A stretch of DNA of 64,000 bases from Circinella umbellata (lineage: Eukaryota; Mucoromycota; Mucoromycetes; Mucorales; Lichtheimiaceae). A program made the position numbers and the translations under genes. Of this stretch, positions 23,353 to 34,003 are shown in pieces. Positions within the stretch are counted from its first letter, which is position 1. Each line of letters begins with the position of its first letter. The stretch is from contig JAIWNF010000087.1 of the NCBI GenBank assembly GCA_025093555.1, forward strand, positions 1-64,000, written 5' to 3'. The notes beneath the pieces are model-generated. The model ran no database searches and was not told the DNA's origin. It worked only from the letters and a program-made list of their open reading frames with translations.

Positions 23353-25017
23353 TTGGTAGCGACAGTTTTAAATCCACCCACCTACACAACAGTAAAGTCG
23401 TTTCAGCAGATAACGCGGTACATAGTAGACAAGCTGAATGAAGAAGACCGAGTTCGACAAGCACAGAAAGAAAAAGTTGATCGATTTTGGGCAAGTTTTC
23501 TCAAGTCACCAACTGAACTATATCAAGACGTTGATAAAGATAGTTCAAAGAAGAACAACTTAGCAATATCAGAAATCGAATCACAACAACAAGCACCATG
23601 TTTATCACAGTCAACATCATTAAAAACAGTTTATTACGATACAACAGAAGTAGTAGAGCAAATAGCTTTACAGGATATAAGAAGTACCCCAATCACAAGG
23701 AATACAACCCCAACGAATAATCAGGTTGTACTAACAAGTATGCTACAAGAATCAGCTTATCAAGAAGCTCCTATTGCACAAGGACCCCCCACGGAGTCAG
23801 TATCACACATAAGTGAGCACAGTAACACAGCAATCCAGGCTCTCCAGTTGGCTCAAACACTTCGAGATGAGCTCAACAACCAACTACCAAATGAAATCGG
23901 CAAGATGTTTGTAGCTCAAGAAAAGATGGAAGAACAAGTTTCATCATTATCAACATCATTAGAACAAGTAGTTGGTCAACTACAAGAAGTAGCAAAGGCG
24001 GTCCAGGGGAAAGCAAGTTCCAGGTTGCACAAAATAAATGAGGAAAATAAAGTTTTATCTGAGGCTGTGCCAACTATATCAAACAAGAATCTCTCATGTT
24101 TTCGTTCACATGATGATTCTTCTGATTCAAGTAGTGATGAATCATCTTCGTCATCAGATGATCATATTTCAGATCATGGTTCTGACCATAAAAGTGTCTC
24201 TTCTGAAGAAGATGTTGGTGAAAGTGACGGCAGACAAGAACCCCACTCACTTGTCAATAACAAGTTCAGATTTAAGGTACCTGAAGAAAAATATTCCGGT
24301 AACCCTCATAAGATAGAGTCATGGCTCTTTAATTTGGAAGAATATTTTGAAAATGCTAAGGTCAAGAAACATCTCCGAGTTCCAATAGCAACAAGTAACA
24401 TGATAAGTGATGCAACCCTTTGGTGGCGAATGTTGCGCAAGGCAAAACAAGTACCAAAGTCATGGTCCAAGTTCAAAAAGGCAATCCGTGAACGATTTTT
24501 ACCACTAAATATATATAAGGCAAACCGGTCTCGACTCGAAACCTTACGACAAACAGGAAGTGTGACAAAATATAATTCTATTTTTCAAGCTGCAATTGTG
24601 GAATGTTCAGATGTCAGTGAGGCTGAGGCACTTAGTCGTTATATTTATGGTTTAAAAAGTCAAACTAAAAAGTATGTTGAACTACAAGAACCCCGCATGT
24701 TACGCAAAGAAATGAAGCTAGCGGAAAATTATGATAATGCTAGTTTTAGTATTCAAGGTTCCCATGGACACAAGTCAGGAAGCGGAGGTTATCGTTCGGG
24801 GAAAAAGAAGCACCACCACTCAAGAAATTTCCGAGATAGAACAAGATCACACAGAGATGATCCTATGGATCTAGACCAAGTCGAAAAGACTCACATGAAA
24901 CTTACATGGGAACAAGCTCGGAAGGAAGGCCGTTGCATATCAAGAAGGATTGTCCTTCCCGTAAGGAGTCAAAAAACTAAATCAGTCAGTACGTATTACG
25001 TCGCCAGGTCGTACTGA
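23353..25017 (+). pseudogene. Gag of element B (broken zinc knuckle)
   Basis: The frame is open from the primer-binding site, but its first ATG is only at 23740, so the true start is unclear. Up to about 130 codons of protein-like sequence lie upstream of that ATG. A Gln/Ser-rich N-terminal half and a Ser/Asp-rich block precede the capsid-like retrotransposon gag domain (SWLFNLEEYFENAKVKKH, TLWWRML, FKKAIRERFLP, roughly residues 310-450). A basic Gly/His/Arg tail follows. The expected CCHC knuckle is disrupted: one half is read as RC in this frame, and HIKKDCPSRKES appears in another frame just after, indicating a small deletion/frameshift near 24935. Gag would form the particle that packages the element's RNA. 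Confidence 0.8.
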
Positions 25018-28000
25018 CAAGCGTGGCATAAATCCTGGTAAGGATCCAGATCAAGGTCCAAGGTTTGAAGACAACTCAGCACAAGGAGTAAATAGTGAAC
25101 AGAGTAGTAATACAAATCGTTATAAAACAATAAGAATTTCTGGTTTTTGTGAACAATATTCCTGTTGCTTTTTACTTGATTCTGGTGCAACACATAATTT
25201 TATTTCTTTGGATTTCATAAATGGGCATGGATTACAACACTTATTAAAACCAGACCAAGGGTCAATTACATTTGGCAATGAGTCTCAAGGGGAATCTGGT
25301 TATTATGCTGATGTACAAATCAAATTGGGACCAAGGTATACAAGTACCATTCGCGTTTATACTGGTATTACAAGTTCAAAAAACGATCTTATTTTGGGCA
25401 AGCCTTGGCATTATGACAATGAGCCAGACATTAATTGGAAGACACACAAGATTTTAGTGGGGGAGGAAGAGATCCCAAGTCAAGGGTATACTAATCACCA
25501 CTCAAAACAACCTGAAGTACAATTTGTTTCACGAAGACAGTTCAACCGAATGTGTCGAAAGGAGGAACTCGAGGTATATACAATTATATTAAATGATTGT
25601 ATCAAGAAGGACAAGGAACCGGCAAAAGACCTGTGTGCTCATTCAAGTAGTAGGCGTACTTATGAGCGTGGAGGAGGACAGGCAAGAATAGGATATGATA
25701 AAAAGATAAAGGATGTTAAGTCAGAAACTATAATGGAGCTTGTAGATTCTTTTGTGGATGTTTTTCCTGATGAATTAACTAATGGATTACCACCACAAAG
25801 ACATGTCGATCATACTATACCAATTGAACAAGGTGCAAAAATTCCAGCACAGAAGTTGTATAGGCTCTCAAGTCATGAGTTGGCAGAACTTAAGAAACAA
25901 CTTAACGAGCTTATAGCCAAAGGATGGGTACGACCAAGTAAGTCTCCATATGGTGCTCCAGTCTTATTTGTGGCAAAGAAAGACAAGACTCTACGTCTCT
26001 GTGTAGATTATCGCACAGTCAATGCAATCACTACAAAAGACAATTATCCTTTACCAAGAACAGACGAATTGCTTGATCAATTACAAGGAGCCAAGGTTTT
26101 TACAAAGCTCGATCTCAGAAGTGGTTATCATCAAATCAGGGTTACTCTGGAGGATGTGGAAAAGACAGCATTTATGACTCGATATGGTTTATATGAGTTC
26201 ATGGTCTTGCCATTTGGATTAACAAGTGCACCAGGAACATTCATGCGATTGATGAATGACATATTCCGAGATCTGTTGGATGTCTGTGTAGTTGTTTATT
26301 TAGATAATATTTTAATCTACTCTAAAAGTGAAGAAGATCACAAGAAGCATGTCAAGATGGTACTTGAAAAACTACGTGAAAACAAGTTATATGCAAAGAA
26401 GGAAAAATGCGAGTTTGGCGTCAAGAAATTAGAATTCTTAGGTCGTTACATTGACGAATCAGGGTTACATACTGATCCATCTAAAGTCAAGGCAGTAATG
26501 GATTGGCCACCATTACGTAGCACTAAAGACGTGATGTCCTTTTTGGGATTGGTAAATTATTACAATCGATTTATCAAGTCATATTCAAGTTTAGTTTCAC
26601 CATTGACCAGACTACTACGCAAGGATACTGAATGGAAATGGGGAAGTCAAGAACAAGATGCTTTTGATACATTGAAGAAATGTTTAGCTTCGGCACCAGT
26701 GCTGGCACTGCCAAATCCGGACAAGACATTCTATCTACATACAGATGCGTCATCAACTGTTTCTATTGGTGGAATTCTCTCTCAAGAATAAGATGATAAA
26801 AAACTTCATCCAGTTGCATATACATCAAGAACTATGACACCTGCAGAACTCAATTATACAGTATATGAACAAGAGATGTTGGCACTAAAACATTGCTTAA
26901 ATAAATGGCGTCATCATTTGGATATGAAGAAATTTGTTGTGTTTACAGATAATCGTGCATTATCAACGCTCAAGACAAATACAAATTTAAACAAACGCCA
27001 GATTCATTGGTTGGAATTATTTATGACATTCTCATTTGATGTTCATCATATACCAAGAGAAAAGAACCATGGGGCAGATGCCTTAAGTAAGCGCCCACCA
27101 TCAGAAGTTTCACACCCGTATGCAAGTAAGGAGTTACAAGTCGTCACCAGACTTCATAAAACAACTATGGTGGAAAATGAAGTAAAGGACAAGTATAGTA
27201 AAGATGATTTTACTAAGGACTTATGGGACCGACTTCGTTGTGGAATTGAAGTTTCTGGATATAAACTACAAGATCAATTAATATATCGATATCCTGATGG
27301 AAAAGAACATCACCAACTCATAGTACCACGAATGCCACAGACACTCAAAAGTATCTTACAAGATCATCACGATTTACCATCAGCAGGTCATAGGGGAATT
27401 GATGCTACTATTGAACGGATCGAATGTCATTTCTACTGGCCTAATATTGCAAAGTCTGTACGACAATATATTAGCACATGTGATAGCTGTCAAAGGAACA
27501 AGGGATCTAACAAGAAGCCAGCTGGGTTAATTCAACTATTAGAACCAGCTCAAGAACGATGGGAGTCGATCTCAATGGATTTTATTGTACAACTACCAGT
27601 TACTAAAAATGGATATGATGCTATTACAGTAATTGTCGATCGATTTTCAAAAAGGGCACATTTTGCACCATGTCATACTACAGATACGGCGGAAGATGTG
27701 GCATATCTATTTCTTCGGGAAATTTATCGGCAACACGGATTTCCAAAAGAAGTAATCTCAGATCGAGATCCAAAATTCACGTCACGATTTTGGACAGCAC
27801 TATTTGAACAACTCAGAATCAAGAAAAAGATGTCTACGAGCGTGCATCCGCAAACGGACGGGCAAACTGAGCATACAAATCGTACGTTAGAAGACTTATT
27901 ACGTCACTATGTGGCTTATGACCAACAAGATTGGGATATTTGGTTACCAGTAGTAGAGCATACATACAACAATACGCACCATACAGCAATAAAGATGACA

Positions 28001-28813
28001 CCATATTACTGCGATTTAGGACGTCATATACTCACACCAAGTTTTACAAAATCTATTTCAAGCAATGAGACTGCAGCTCATTTAGAATCAAGATTAACGT
28101 CCATTGGTAAAAATGTTATTGAAAATATCAAGTCCGCAGCATTAAAGCAAGAACAATATGCAAATACACATCGTCGTGAAGTCGAGTATGAAGTCGGGCA
28201 ACAAGTTCTAGTTGACCAAAAATTTATCAGTCCCCGAAATTATCCCGAATCAGCAAAAAAGAAATTGGCAGCTAAATATGCAGGACCATACAAGATTATT
28301 GAACGCATTGGCAAGGTAGCATATCGATTAGAATTACCATACAACATCAAGGCTCATAATGTTGTTCATGTACATACTCTCAAGAAGTATCACGAAGCCA
28401 GTGATGGACGTCAACCAAGTCGACCACCTCCGCTTATTATTGATGATGAAGAAGAATTTGAAGTTGAAACAATCCTGGATAAACGAACTCGTAAAGGCAA
28501 AATTGAATATCTTATTAAATGGGATGGATATCCTTTACATGAATCATCATGGGAACCAGTTGCAAATTTGTCAAATAGTCAAGATTTTATTAAAGATTTT
28601 GAATTAAAATCAAAAGAAAAAGACAGACAAAAACAAGAAAACAAGAAGAAAAAGTCAACTACAAATAATAATCAAACATCATCACCAAGACGTTCCACAC
28701 GGAAACCACGTGGAGTGAACACTACTTCACATGAGGGCGGCAAGACAAAGAAGACAGGAGTAGGAGCACCTCCTACCAAAGGCACCTCTGTAGGTGTTGG
28801 TAGTGAGGTCTGA
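24965..28813 (+). pseudogene. Pol of element B: protease-RT-RNase H-integrase-chromodomain, one nonsense codon
   Basis: Domains in order: aspartic protease (LLDSGATHNF at about 25170-25206), reverse transcriptase (KLDLRSGYHQIR, PFGLTSAPGTF and YLDNILIY, where the usual YxDD box reads LDN), RNase H (HTDASSTVSIGG and later TDNRALSTL), integrase zinc finger (GHRGIDAT...CDSCQRNKG), integrase core (SMDFIVQL, ISDRDPKF, DGQTEHTNRTLE) and a C-terminal chromodomain (EVETILDKR...IKWDGYPLHESSWEP). A TAA at 26789-26791 interrupts the frame where element A has Gln. The chromodomain places the element among chromoviruses, which often target heterochromatin. The LDN substitution would probably impair the polymerase. 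Confidence 0.9.
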
Positions 28814-29982
28814 GGCAGACTTGAAAGGATTAGAGGGGGAGAGACAACAGGAGATTGTTGTGGACTTGGAGGATTTTGAACCAACTGTTCAACTCGGCGA
28901 CGTTTCTCACTTGTTGTTGTTCCATGAGAAGAACCAGAAGGCATACCTGAGGAAGCATAAGACCCAGAACCAATAGAAGCAACTATATCATCAAGACTAG
29001 GCATAGGATGGTCAGGCCCAGCAGGAAAAGAACCACGGAGTTCAGGATCAGGAGTTCCATCAAAATGGAAGTCAGCCAGAGGAGCAACACCTTCTCTATC
29101 AAATAACTCATCTGGTGAAACCAGACCAGCTAGTTCCTCTGAGTTCATATCATCAAACTCAGCTAAGTCCAAGACTGGATTAACAAGATCATCATCATCT
29201 ATATGATCACCCATAAAAGGGACATGGCGACGACCAAGACGAGCAGAACGACGGACATTAGGTGCAGCAGCAACAGAATTATTATCATCATCATCCAATT
29301 CATCAATTTCCTCCTCAACAGGGGCAACAAAAACCAGGTTTTCAGCCAAAGTAGGAACTTCAACTGAAGTCAGACTTCCAGTAATTCTAGCTGGAGCTGA
29401 CTCCAAAGGCAAGGGTGTAGGCAAGACACCAACCAAATTTTGGTATGAGCCAAAATCAACAACAATACCATTTCTATATCTTGGCAATACAGGAGGATCA
29501 ACAAAATTATCATTGTTTTCTTGCAACTCAGCACCAGCAACAGGACATACTCTACCCATTTGTTCACCAGTACGACGTGCTTGCATTACACGGCGATAAT
29601 ACCAAACAGATGGATAAAACATCTCAGTATTAACTGAGGAATGGTTAATTACCCATTGGTGAGCTAATGGTATACCTCTCTTAGTAGAATAATCGTTAGT
29701 GGAACAACCAGCTATATGCCCCATTCTACACTGATCACAACGATGCCCAGTAGATCTATTGCCACCAGTTTCTCTGGCAGAAAAATTGAAGCATAACCTG
29801 CCAAGTACAAAACAATGTTGACAAACGTTAATTGGGAGCACAAGTCCATAATGGACTTCAGGATACAAGACAATAATGGAAGGAACTGCAGTGGTATCAT
29901 GTGCACAACGCGCATCAAAGTCCGCAGCGTTTTCAAGATATCCGTCATAAGTTTGCATGTTGATGTATGGGCGAGCTGACAT
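28672..29982 (-). CDS. antisense ORF of element B, Cys-cluster and acidic protein (436 aa), unknown
   Basis: An uninterrupted frame on the strand opposite gag-pol, from ATG at 29982 to a stop at 28672. It overlaps the 3' end of pol by 142 nt. About residues 45-105 contain two Cys triads, C-x2-C-x6-C (CQHCFVLGRLC) and C-x2-C-x7-C (CDQCRMGHIAGC), 17 residues apart. This arrangement resembles a stretched Zn2Cys6 cluster. A central acidic region (EEEIDELDDDDNN), basic patches (RRSARLGRRH) and a Pro/Ser-rich C-terminal third follow. I do not recognise the family. Additional ORFs between pol and the 3' LTR are known in some Gypsy elements of plants; function here is unknown. Its intactness next to broken gag-pol is notable. 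Confidence 0.6.
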   Translation of the reverse strand: MSARPYINMQTYDGYLENAADFDARCAHDTTAVPSIIVLYPEVHYGLVLPINVCQHCFVLGRLCFNFSARETGGNRSTGHRCDQCRMGHIAGCSTNDYSTKRGIPLAHQWVINHSSVNTEMFYPSVWYYRRVMQARRTGEQMGRVCPVAGAELQENNDNFVDPPVLPRYRNGIVVDFGSYQNLVGVLPTPLPLESAPARITGSLTSVEVPTLAENLVFVAPVEEEIDELDDDDNNSVAAAPNVRRSARLGRRHVPFMGDHIDDDDLVNPVLDLAEFDDMNSEELAGLVSPDELFDREGVAPLADFHFDGTPDPELRGSFPAGPDHPMPSLDDIVASIGSGSYASSGMPSGSSHGTTTSEKRRRVEQLVQNPPSPQQSPVVSPPLILSSLPQTSLPTPTEVPLVGGAPTPVFFVLPPSCEVVFTPRGFRVERLGDDV

Positions 29983-30417
29983 AATAATAATAATAAAAAA
30001 AAAGAAAAAAGGGTAGCAAATAGCAAGGTAAAAACAACTTTGTGAAAAAAGGAGTAAAGTTTTTAAAACAGTACCCAAAAAATATATATATTATTTTGTA
30101 TTCAACACCTTACACCTATTTGTTTGTATCACCGAAATGAAAAAGTTTTTATTTCAGCTTTATCCCTATTTAAACCCAAAATCCTCTCTCTCAAACCTAA
30201 ATTTTAACTCCTCAGATTCCTTCTCTCATATTCTTTTATTTATTCTTTGAAACTCAAAGTACTTTATTTTATTCCTTTTCTTTTCTTTTATTATTTTATT
30301 ACTTTATTATTTTACTTATTTTATTCCACTATTTTTATTACCCGTTTACTACCCCCTAGCTTAGATATCTTATACTATTGTATATTTTGTTGTATTCCTA
30401 GTACTAGAGGGGGAGAG

Positions 30418-30602
30418 TGTTACAGACTTGGTAACAGGCAGACTTCAGTAAAAGCGAACTCATAGTTATATGGGTTGTACAAGCCGGTTCAGCAGTATAA
30501 AAGGGCTGCTGGGCTGGAAAAATAAAAAATTAACCTCTTTTTCTACTGTATCATTTATTGACCTGGTTAAAAGTTCACTATAGACAGGACTAGTCTATAA
30601 CA
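30418..30602 (+). repeat. 3' LTR of element B
   Basis: 185 bp, same ends as the 5' LTR with about four substitutions. Directly preceded by a purine-rich tract at about 30405-30417. Confidence 0.95.
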
Positions 30603-30607
30603 CTTGT

Positions 30608-31090
30608 TACTACTAAACAATATCGTCAACAGTCTTTTCAACTCCATTCTCATCTCAATCGGACTATCGATTATCTTTCTTCCTCACAATAGAACATTTT
30701 CTGGAATTTGTCTATGTTTTCTTATTCACAAAATGCATGGTTCTGCGCAATACATGGCAAATGACCAATAGCACAGTGACTACATAAACTAGTCCCTGAT
30801 TTCCAGCCTTCAGAATTATGCCAACTCTGCTCTACCATGGTTGATACTCTAGAACATTTTTTAGTCAAGTGCCCTGCCCATTGGCCAGTCTGGACTCATA
30901 CTTGGAGGACCTTATTTTATTGTGAACCTGATGCAGCCTGTTTCCTTCAAGTCATTCTCCAGCTTCAATGGGACCTTATCCCATGTTTCTCTTTCTCTCA
31001 ATATATTACTGCCATACAAGGTATTCTTTTGGCAATATGGCGTTCTTATTGGAGTTATATTTTTGATCGCAAACCTTTTGTGCCAGAATA
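30608..31090 (+). pseudogene. non-LTR (LINE) reverse transcriptase, 3' part with Cys-His knuckle, decayed
   Basis: After the second copy of CTTGT the LINE resumes. The pattern CQLCSTMVDTLEHFLVKCP (C-x2-C-x8-H-x4-C, about 30820-30875) followed by WPVWTHTWRTL is the C-terminal zinc-binding motif typical of L1-like ORF2 proteins. Several stops precede it. The sequence to about 31200 is AC- and T-rich and may be the LINE 3' untranslated region. Confidence 0.75.
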
Positions 31091-31383
31091 GGTATCTCGA
31101 GCAGCCTCTCATATCATTTATACTCTTTAACCACCACCCCCTGATTAATTTTTTTTTCTGTTTCTAAATATCAAGCACCCACACACAAAAAAAAACCCAC
31201 ACCTTTTTGTTGCCTTGACTGTTATAGACTAGTCCTGTCTATAGTGAACTTTTAACCAGGTCAATAAATGATACAGTAGAAAAAGAGGTTAATTTTTTAT
31301 TTTTCCAGCCCAGCAGCCCTTTTATACTGCTGAACCGGCTTGTACAACCCATATAACCGTGAGTTCGCTTTTACCAAAGTCTG

Positions 31384-31761
31384 TGTAATGGTGTAAGACC
31401 ATTACGACGATATATTCAACCATAAGGTTGTTGATCTACATGCTTATCCGCGGAATACTAAGGATAGACGATAGCATGGTTGAGCACATGGTTGGATATA
31501 GAAATATTAGGATAGTTATTCTATATAGAAATGTTGATCATTGATATTAGATATATATTAGTTAGATGTAAATTAGCCCCTGATATTTCGACGTATATAA
31601 ATAAAGGGTTTCCTGACAACCAGGAAACAGTAATTCGTTTTTATCATATATATTCTCGAGCCCCTTTTCTTTCTACCAATATCTTAACTATTACGCTTCC
31701 TCATAAACTGGCTGATAGAACCCGATTGTAAGTATACAATAATCAGTCATGTGCTATTACA
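31384..31761 (+). repeat. 5' LTR of element A
   Basis: TGTAATGG...CTATTACA. Contains a TATATAAATAAAGGG segment (about 31597) that could serve as TATA box or polyadenylation region. Two differences from the 3' LTR: G versus A in GCCCCTRATATT, and T versus C near the right end. Confidence 0.95.
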
Positions 31762-32070
31762 ATTGGTAGCGACAGCGGTTTTATTTTTTTTTATTGTTAA
31801 AAAAAAAAAATAATAATTCATTTTTGCTCGACGTTATTTTTTTTATGAGCTGGGCTTATATATGAGACGTTCATCATATACACACGGTTTCTCTTAACCG
31901 ATTATAAAAAAGAATATTTTCTAACAAGTCTTCTCTTGGTCTCGGACGTTTTTAGAACCCTTTTTAACAAATTATCAAAAAAACTCAAGTTTCGCCATAC
32001 CTCTCTTACTACTTCTCTACAACCTGATTCCTCTGATACCGATCATTCGTATCCTGGAATAAATAACATC

Positions 32071-33712
32071 ATGCAACAACAAGAAGATCATCCACTTCGA
32101 CGCCTCGATCAGACGACTGGTTCTGCAGCTTCGGCTCCCAACCTTGGACGAACAGGTGGTACAACTACCCCTGTTGCCTCTGCTTCGAATGAAGCGACGA
32201 CCAACCCCCCTCCTGCTGCCGATCCTAATTTACAAGCGACGATCCAGGGGTTGCAAGACCATGCGACGACAACTGATGGTCATTTCCGTGGCATTCGCCA
32301 TGAACTCTCGGAGACGTCAGCCCGTCTGGTTGCCTTAGACGAAGCCAATGATCACATGGTCAGTCAATTACAAGAGTCAACCACCACCTTTGCCAATATG
32401 GAGCGACGTTTGGGTGATGCCATGGGTAGTACTGACTCCAATTTTGCGGCAACTATTCAACAGTTGCGCGACGATGCTGCTCGCCAGGCACAGGCGCATG
32501 AACAGCAAATGCAGCAGCTCCATGAGATGTTTACTCGCTTATCATCTCAGCTTGTTGGTTCACAAGCGACGCCTCAACCACCACTACAGACTGCGACGAC
32601 TTCGGCTCCAAGCCAGCAACCACCACAACCATCATCTTCCGCTGCACCACCACCACCTCCTCCTAATAATGTGCCCCAGGCCAGCGCGAAACCAGAAGTA
32701 AAGAACGACGTCACTGGTTCATGGGCCTCTATCCATGCTACTTTACCACGACGTCAATTCTCTAGTGGGGGTAGTAGTAGCGGTGGCAACAGCAGTGATT
32801 CTAGTATTGGCGACCAACATCCGTGACGACAAAAAAAGAAGAAGATGCCTATTCCAGTGATGAAACTGCCTCGTCCCAGTACTCGCTTCACTGGTAAAGG
32901 AAAGCCTGTTGATGTTGAAGCTTGGCTCTTTAGCTTTGACCATTATTTTTCCATGGACAAGACGATCAAGCCAAGCGTGTATGTTTCATACGCAGCCCTA
33001 TTGTTAGAAGATGACGCCCTTCTCTGGTTTCGTACCGAAAAGCTTAACAATAGGATGCCAAATGATTGGAGCTCTTTCTGCGACGTCTTCCGTGCCCGTT
33101 GGTTGCCGACAAATAGCACTCAGTTGTGACGACGTGCATGGGCAAATTGCAGCCAACATGGTTCAGTAGCGCAATTTACTCAAGCCTTCTTGAACCTAAT
33201 GGATGGTGCCGGTTTTATCCACGAAACTGAATCGTTGAACCAGGTATATTGAAGCCTTGAAACCTCCTGTGGCAGCTCATTTGCATCATGAGCAACCAAA
33301 ATCTCTTGATGAAGCCATTCATTTGGCTGAGCACTTTGACGGCTCATACGGTGAAGCAAGTCCGTTCTGTGTTGCTCGACGTGGTGGTTCATCCGTTATT
33401 TCTGGTCCACATTCACTGACTAATGCGACGTCCCCTATTGTTAATTCAAGACCACAATCCGATGGTCTTGCTTCTGGTGGCCCAAGTCCTATGGAAGTGG
33501 ATAACACCGAGCGTTTCCGCCACAAAAGGAATGGACAGGCAAGTGGCCTTTCTTCTAAGAAGGTTTTGGAAGAAAATCGATGCTTCAGGTGCTATGAGAA
33601 AGGTCACTTTGGACGTGATTGCCCGACGTTTAAGGATTATACACCTAAAAATAAAAATAATGGTGGACGACATGGTGATAATAATAATGGGGTCGCCGTT
33701 TTTCTCGCCTAA
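32071..33712 (+). pseudogene. Gag of element A, three pieces
   Basis: The first ATG is at 32071, although the frame is open from 31936. The N-terminal part is Gln/Ala/Pro-rich with coiled-coil potential. TGA at 32824-32826 falls just before a basic KKKKMP stretch. The capsid-like block (AWLFSFDHYFSMDK, ALLWFRTEKL, WSSFCDVFRARWLP) ends at TGA 33127-33129. A single-base shift near 33240 leads to the last piece, with a classic CCHC knuckle, CFRCYEKGHFGRDC, at about 33581-33622. Role as for Gag in general: particle formation and RNA packaging. It cannot be made as one protein without readthrough. Confidence 0.85.
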
Positions 33713-34003
33713 GGAAAAGGCTATAGAAAAAACTAATTACACCACAGCCAAGCCCATCCCTGTTGGTGCCTCATTTGCGACGTTTCTGACTAAGAGCAAA
33801 TAAAAAATAAAAAACTATTAGTTAAAGCAGCAGACGATTTTCAGTGCGACGAGGGCCTGCAAAGGTCCGACCAAAACTCAAGGAAAACTAGTATAGATGT
33901 TACATTATCTAGTTCAAATTATTACCACAATAAAGACGTTAATTTTATATGTGAATCAGATTATTTTTGTGGTTTTTCAGATGGAGGTGTTAATTTAAAA
34001 AAT

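Larger units (their letters stand above)
23167..30602 (+). mobile_element. Gypsy/chromovirus element B, full length, inserted in the LINE
   Basis: 185-bp LTRs (23167-23351 and 30418-30602) differ at about four sites. They are flanked by a 5-bp target duplication, CTTGT, at 23162-23166 and 30603-30607. A primer-binding site TGGTAGCGACAG starts at 23354, and a purine tract (GAGGGGGAGAG) precedes the 3' LTR. The internal region holds gag, protease-RT-RNase H-integrase-chromodomain and, between pol and the 3' LTR, a long antisense ORF. The gag-pol frame carries breaks, so this copy is unlikely to be autonomous. Confidence 0.95.
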
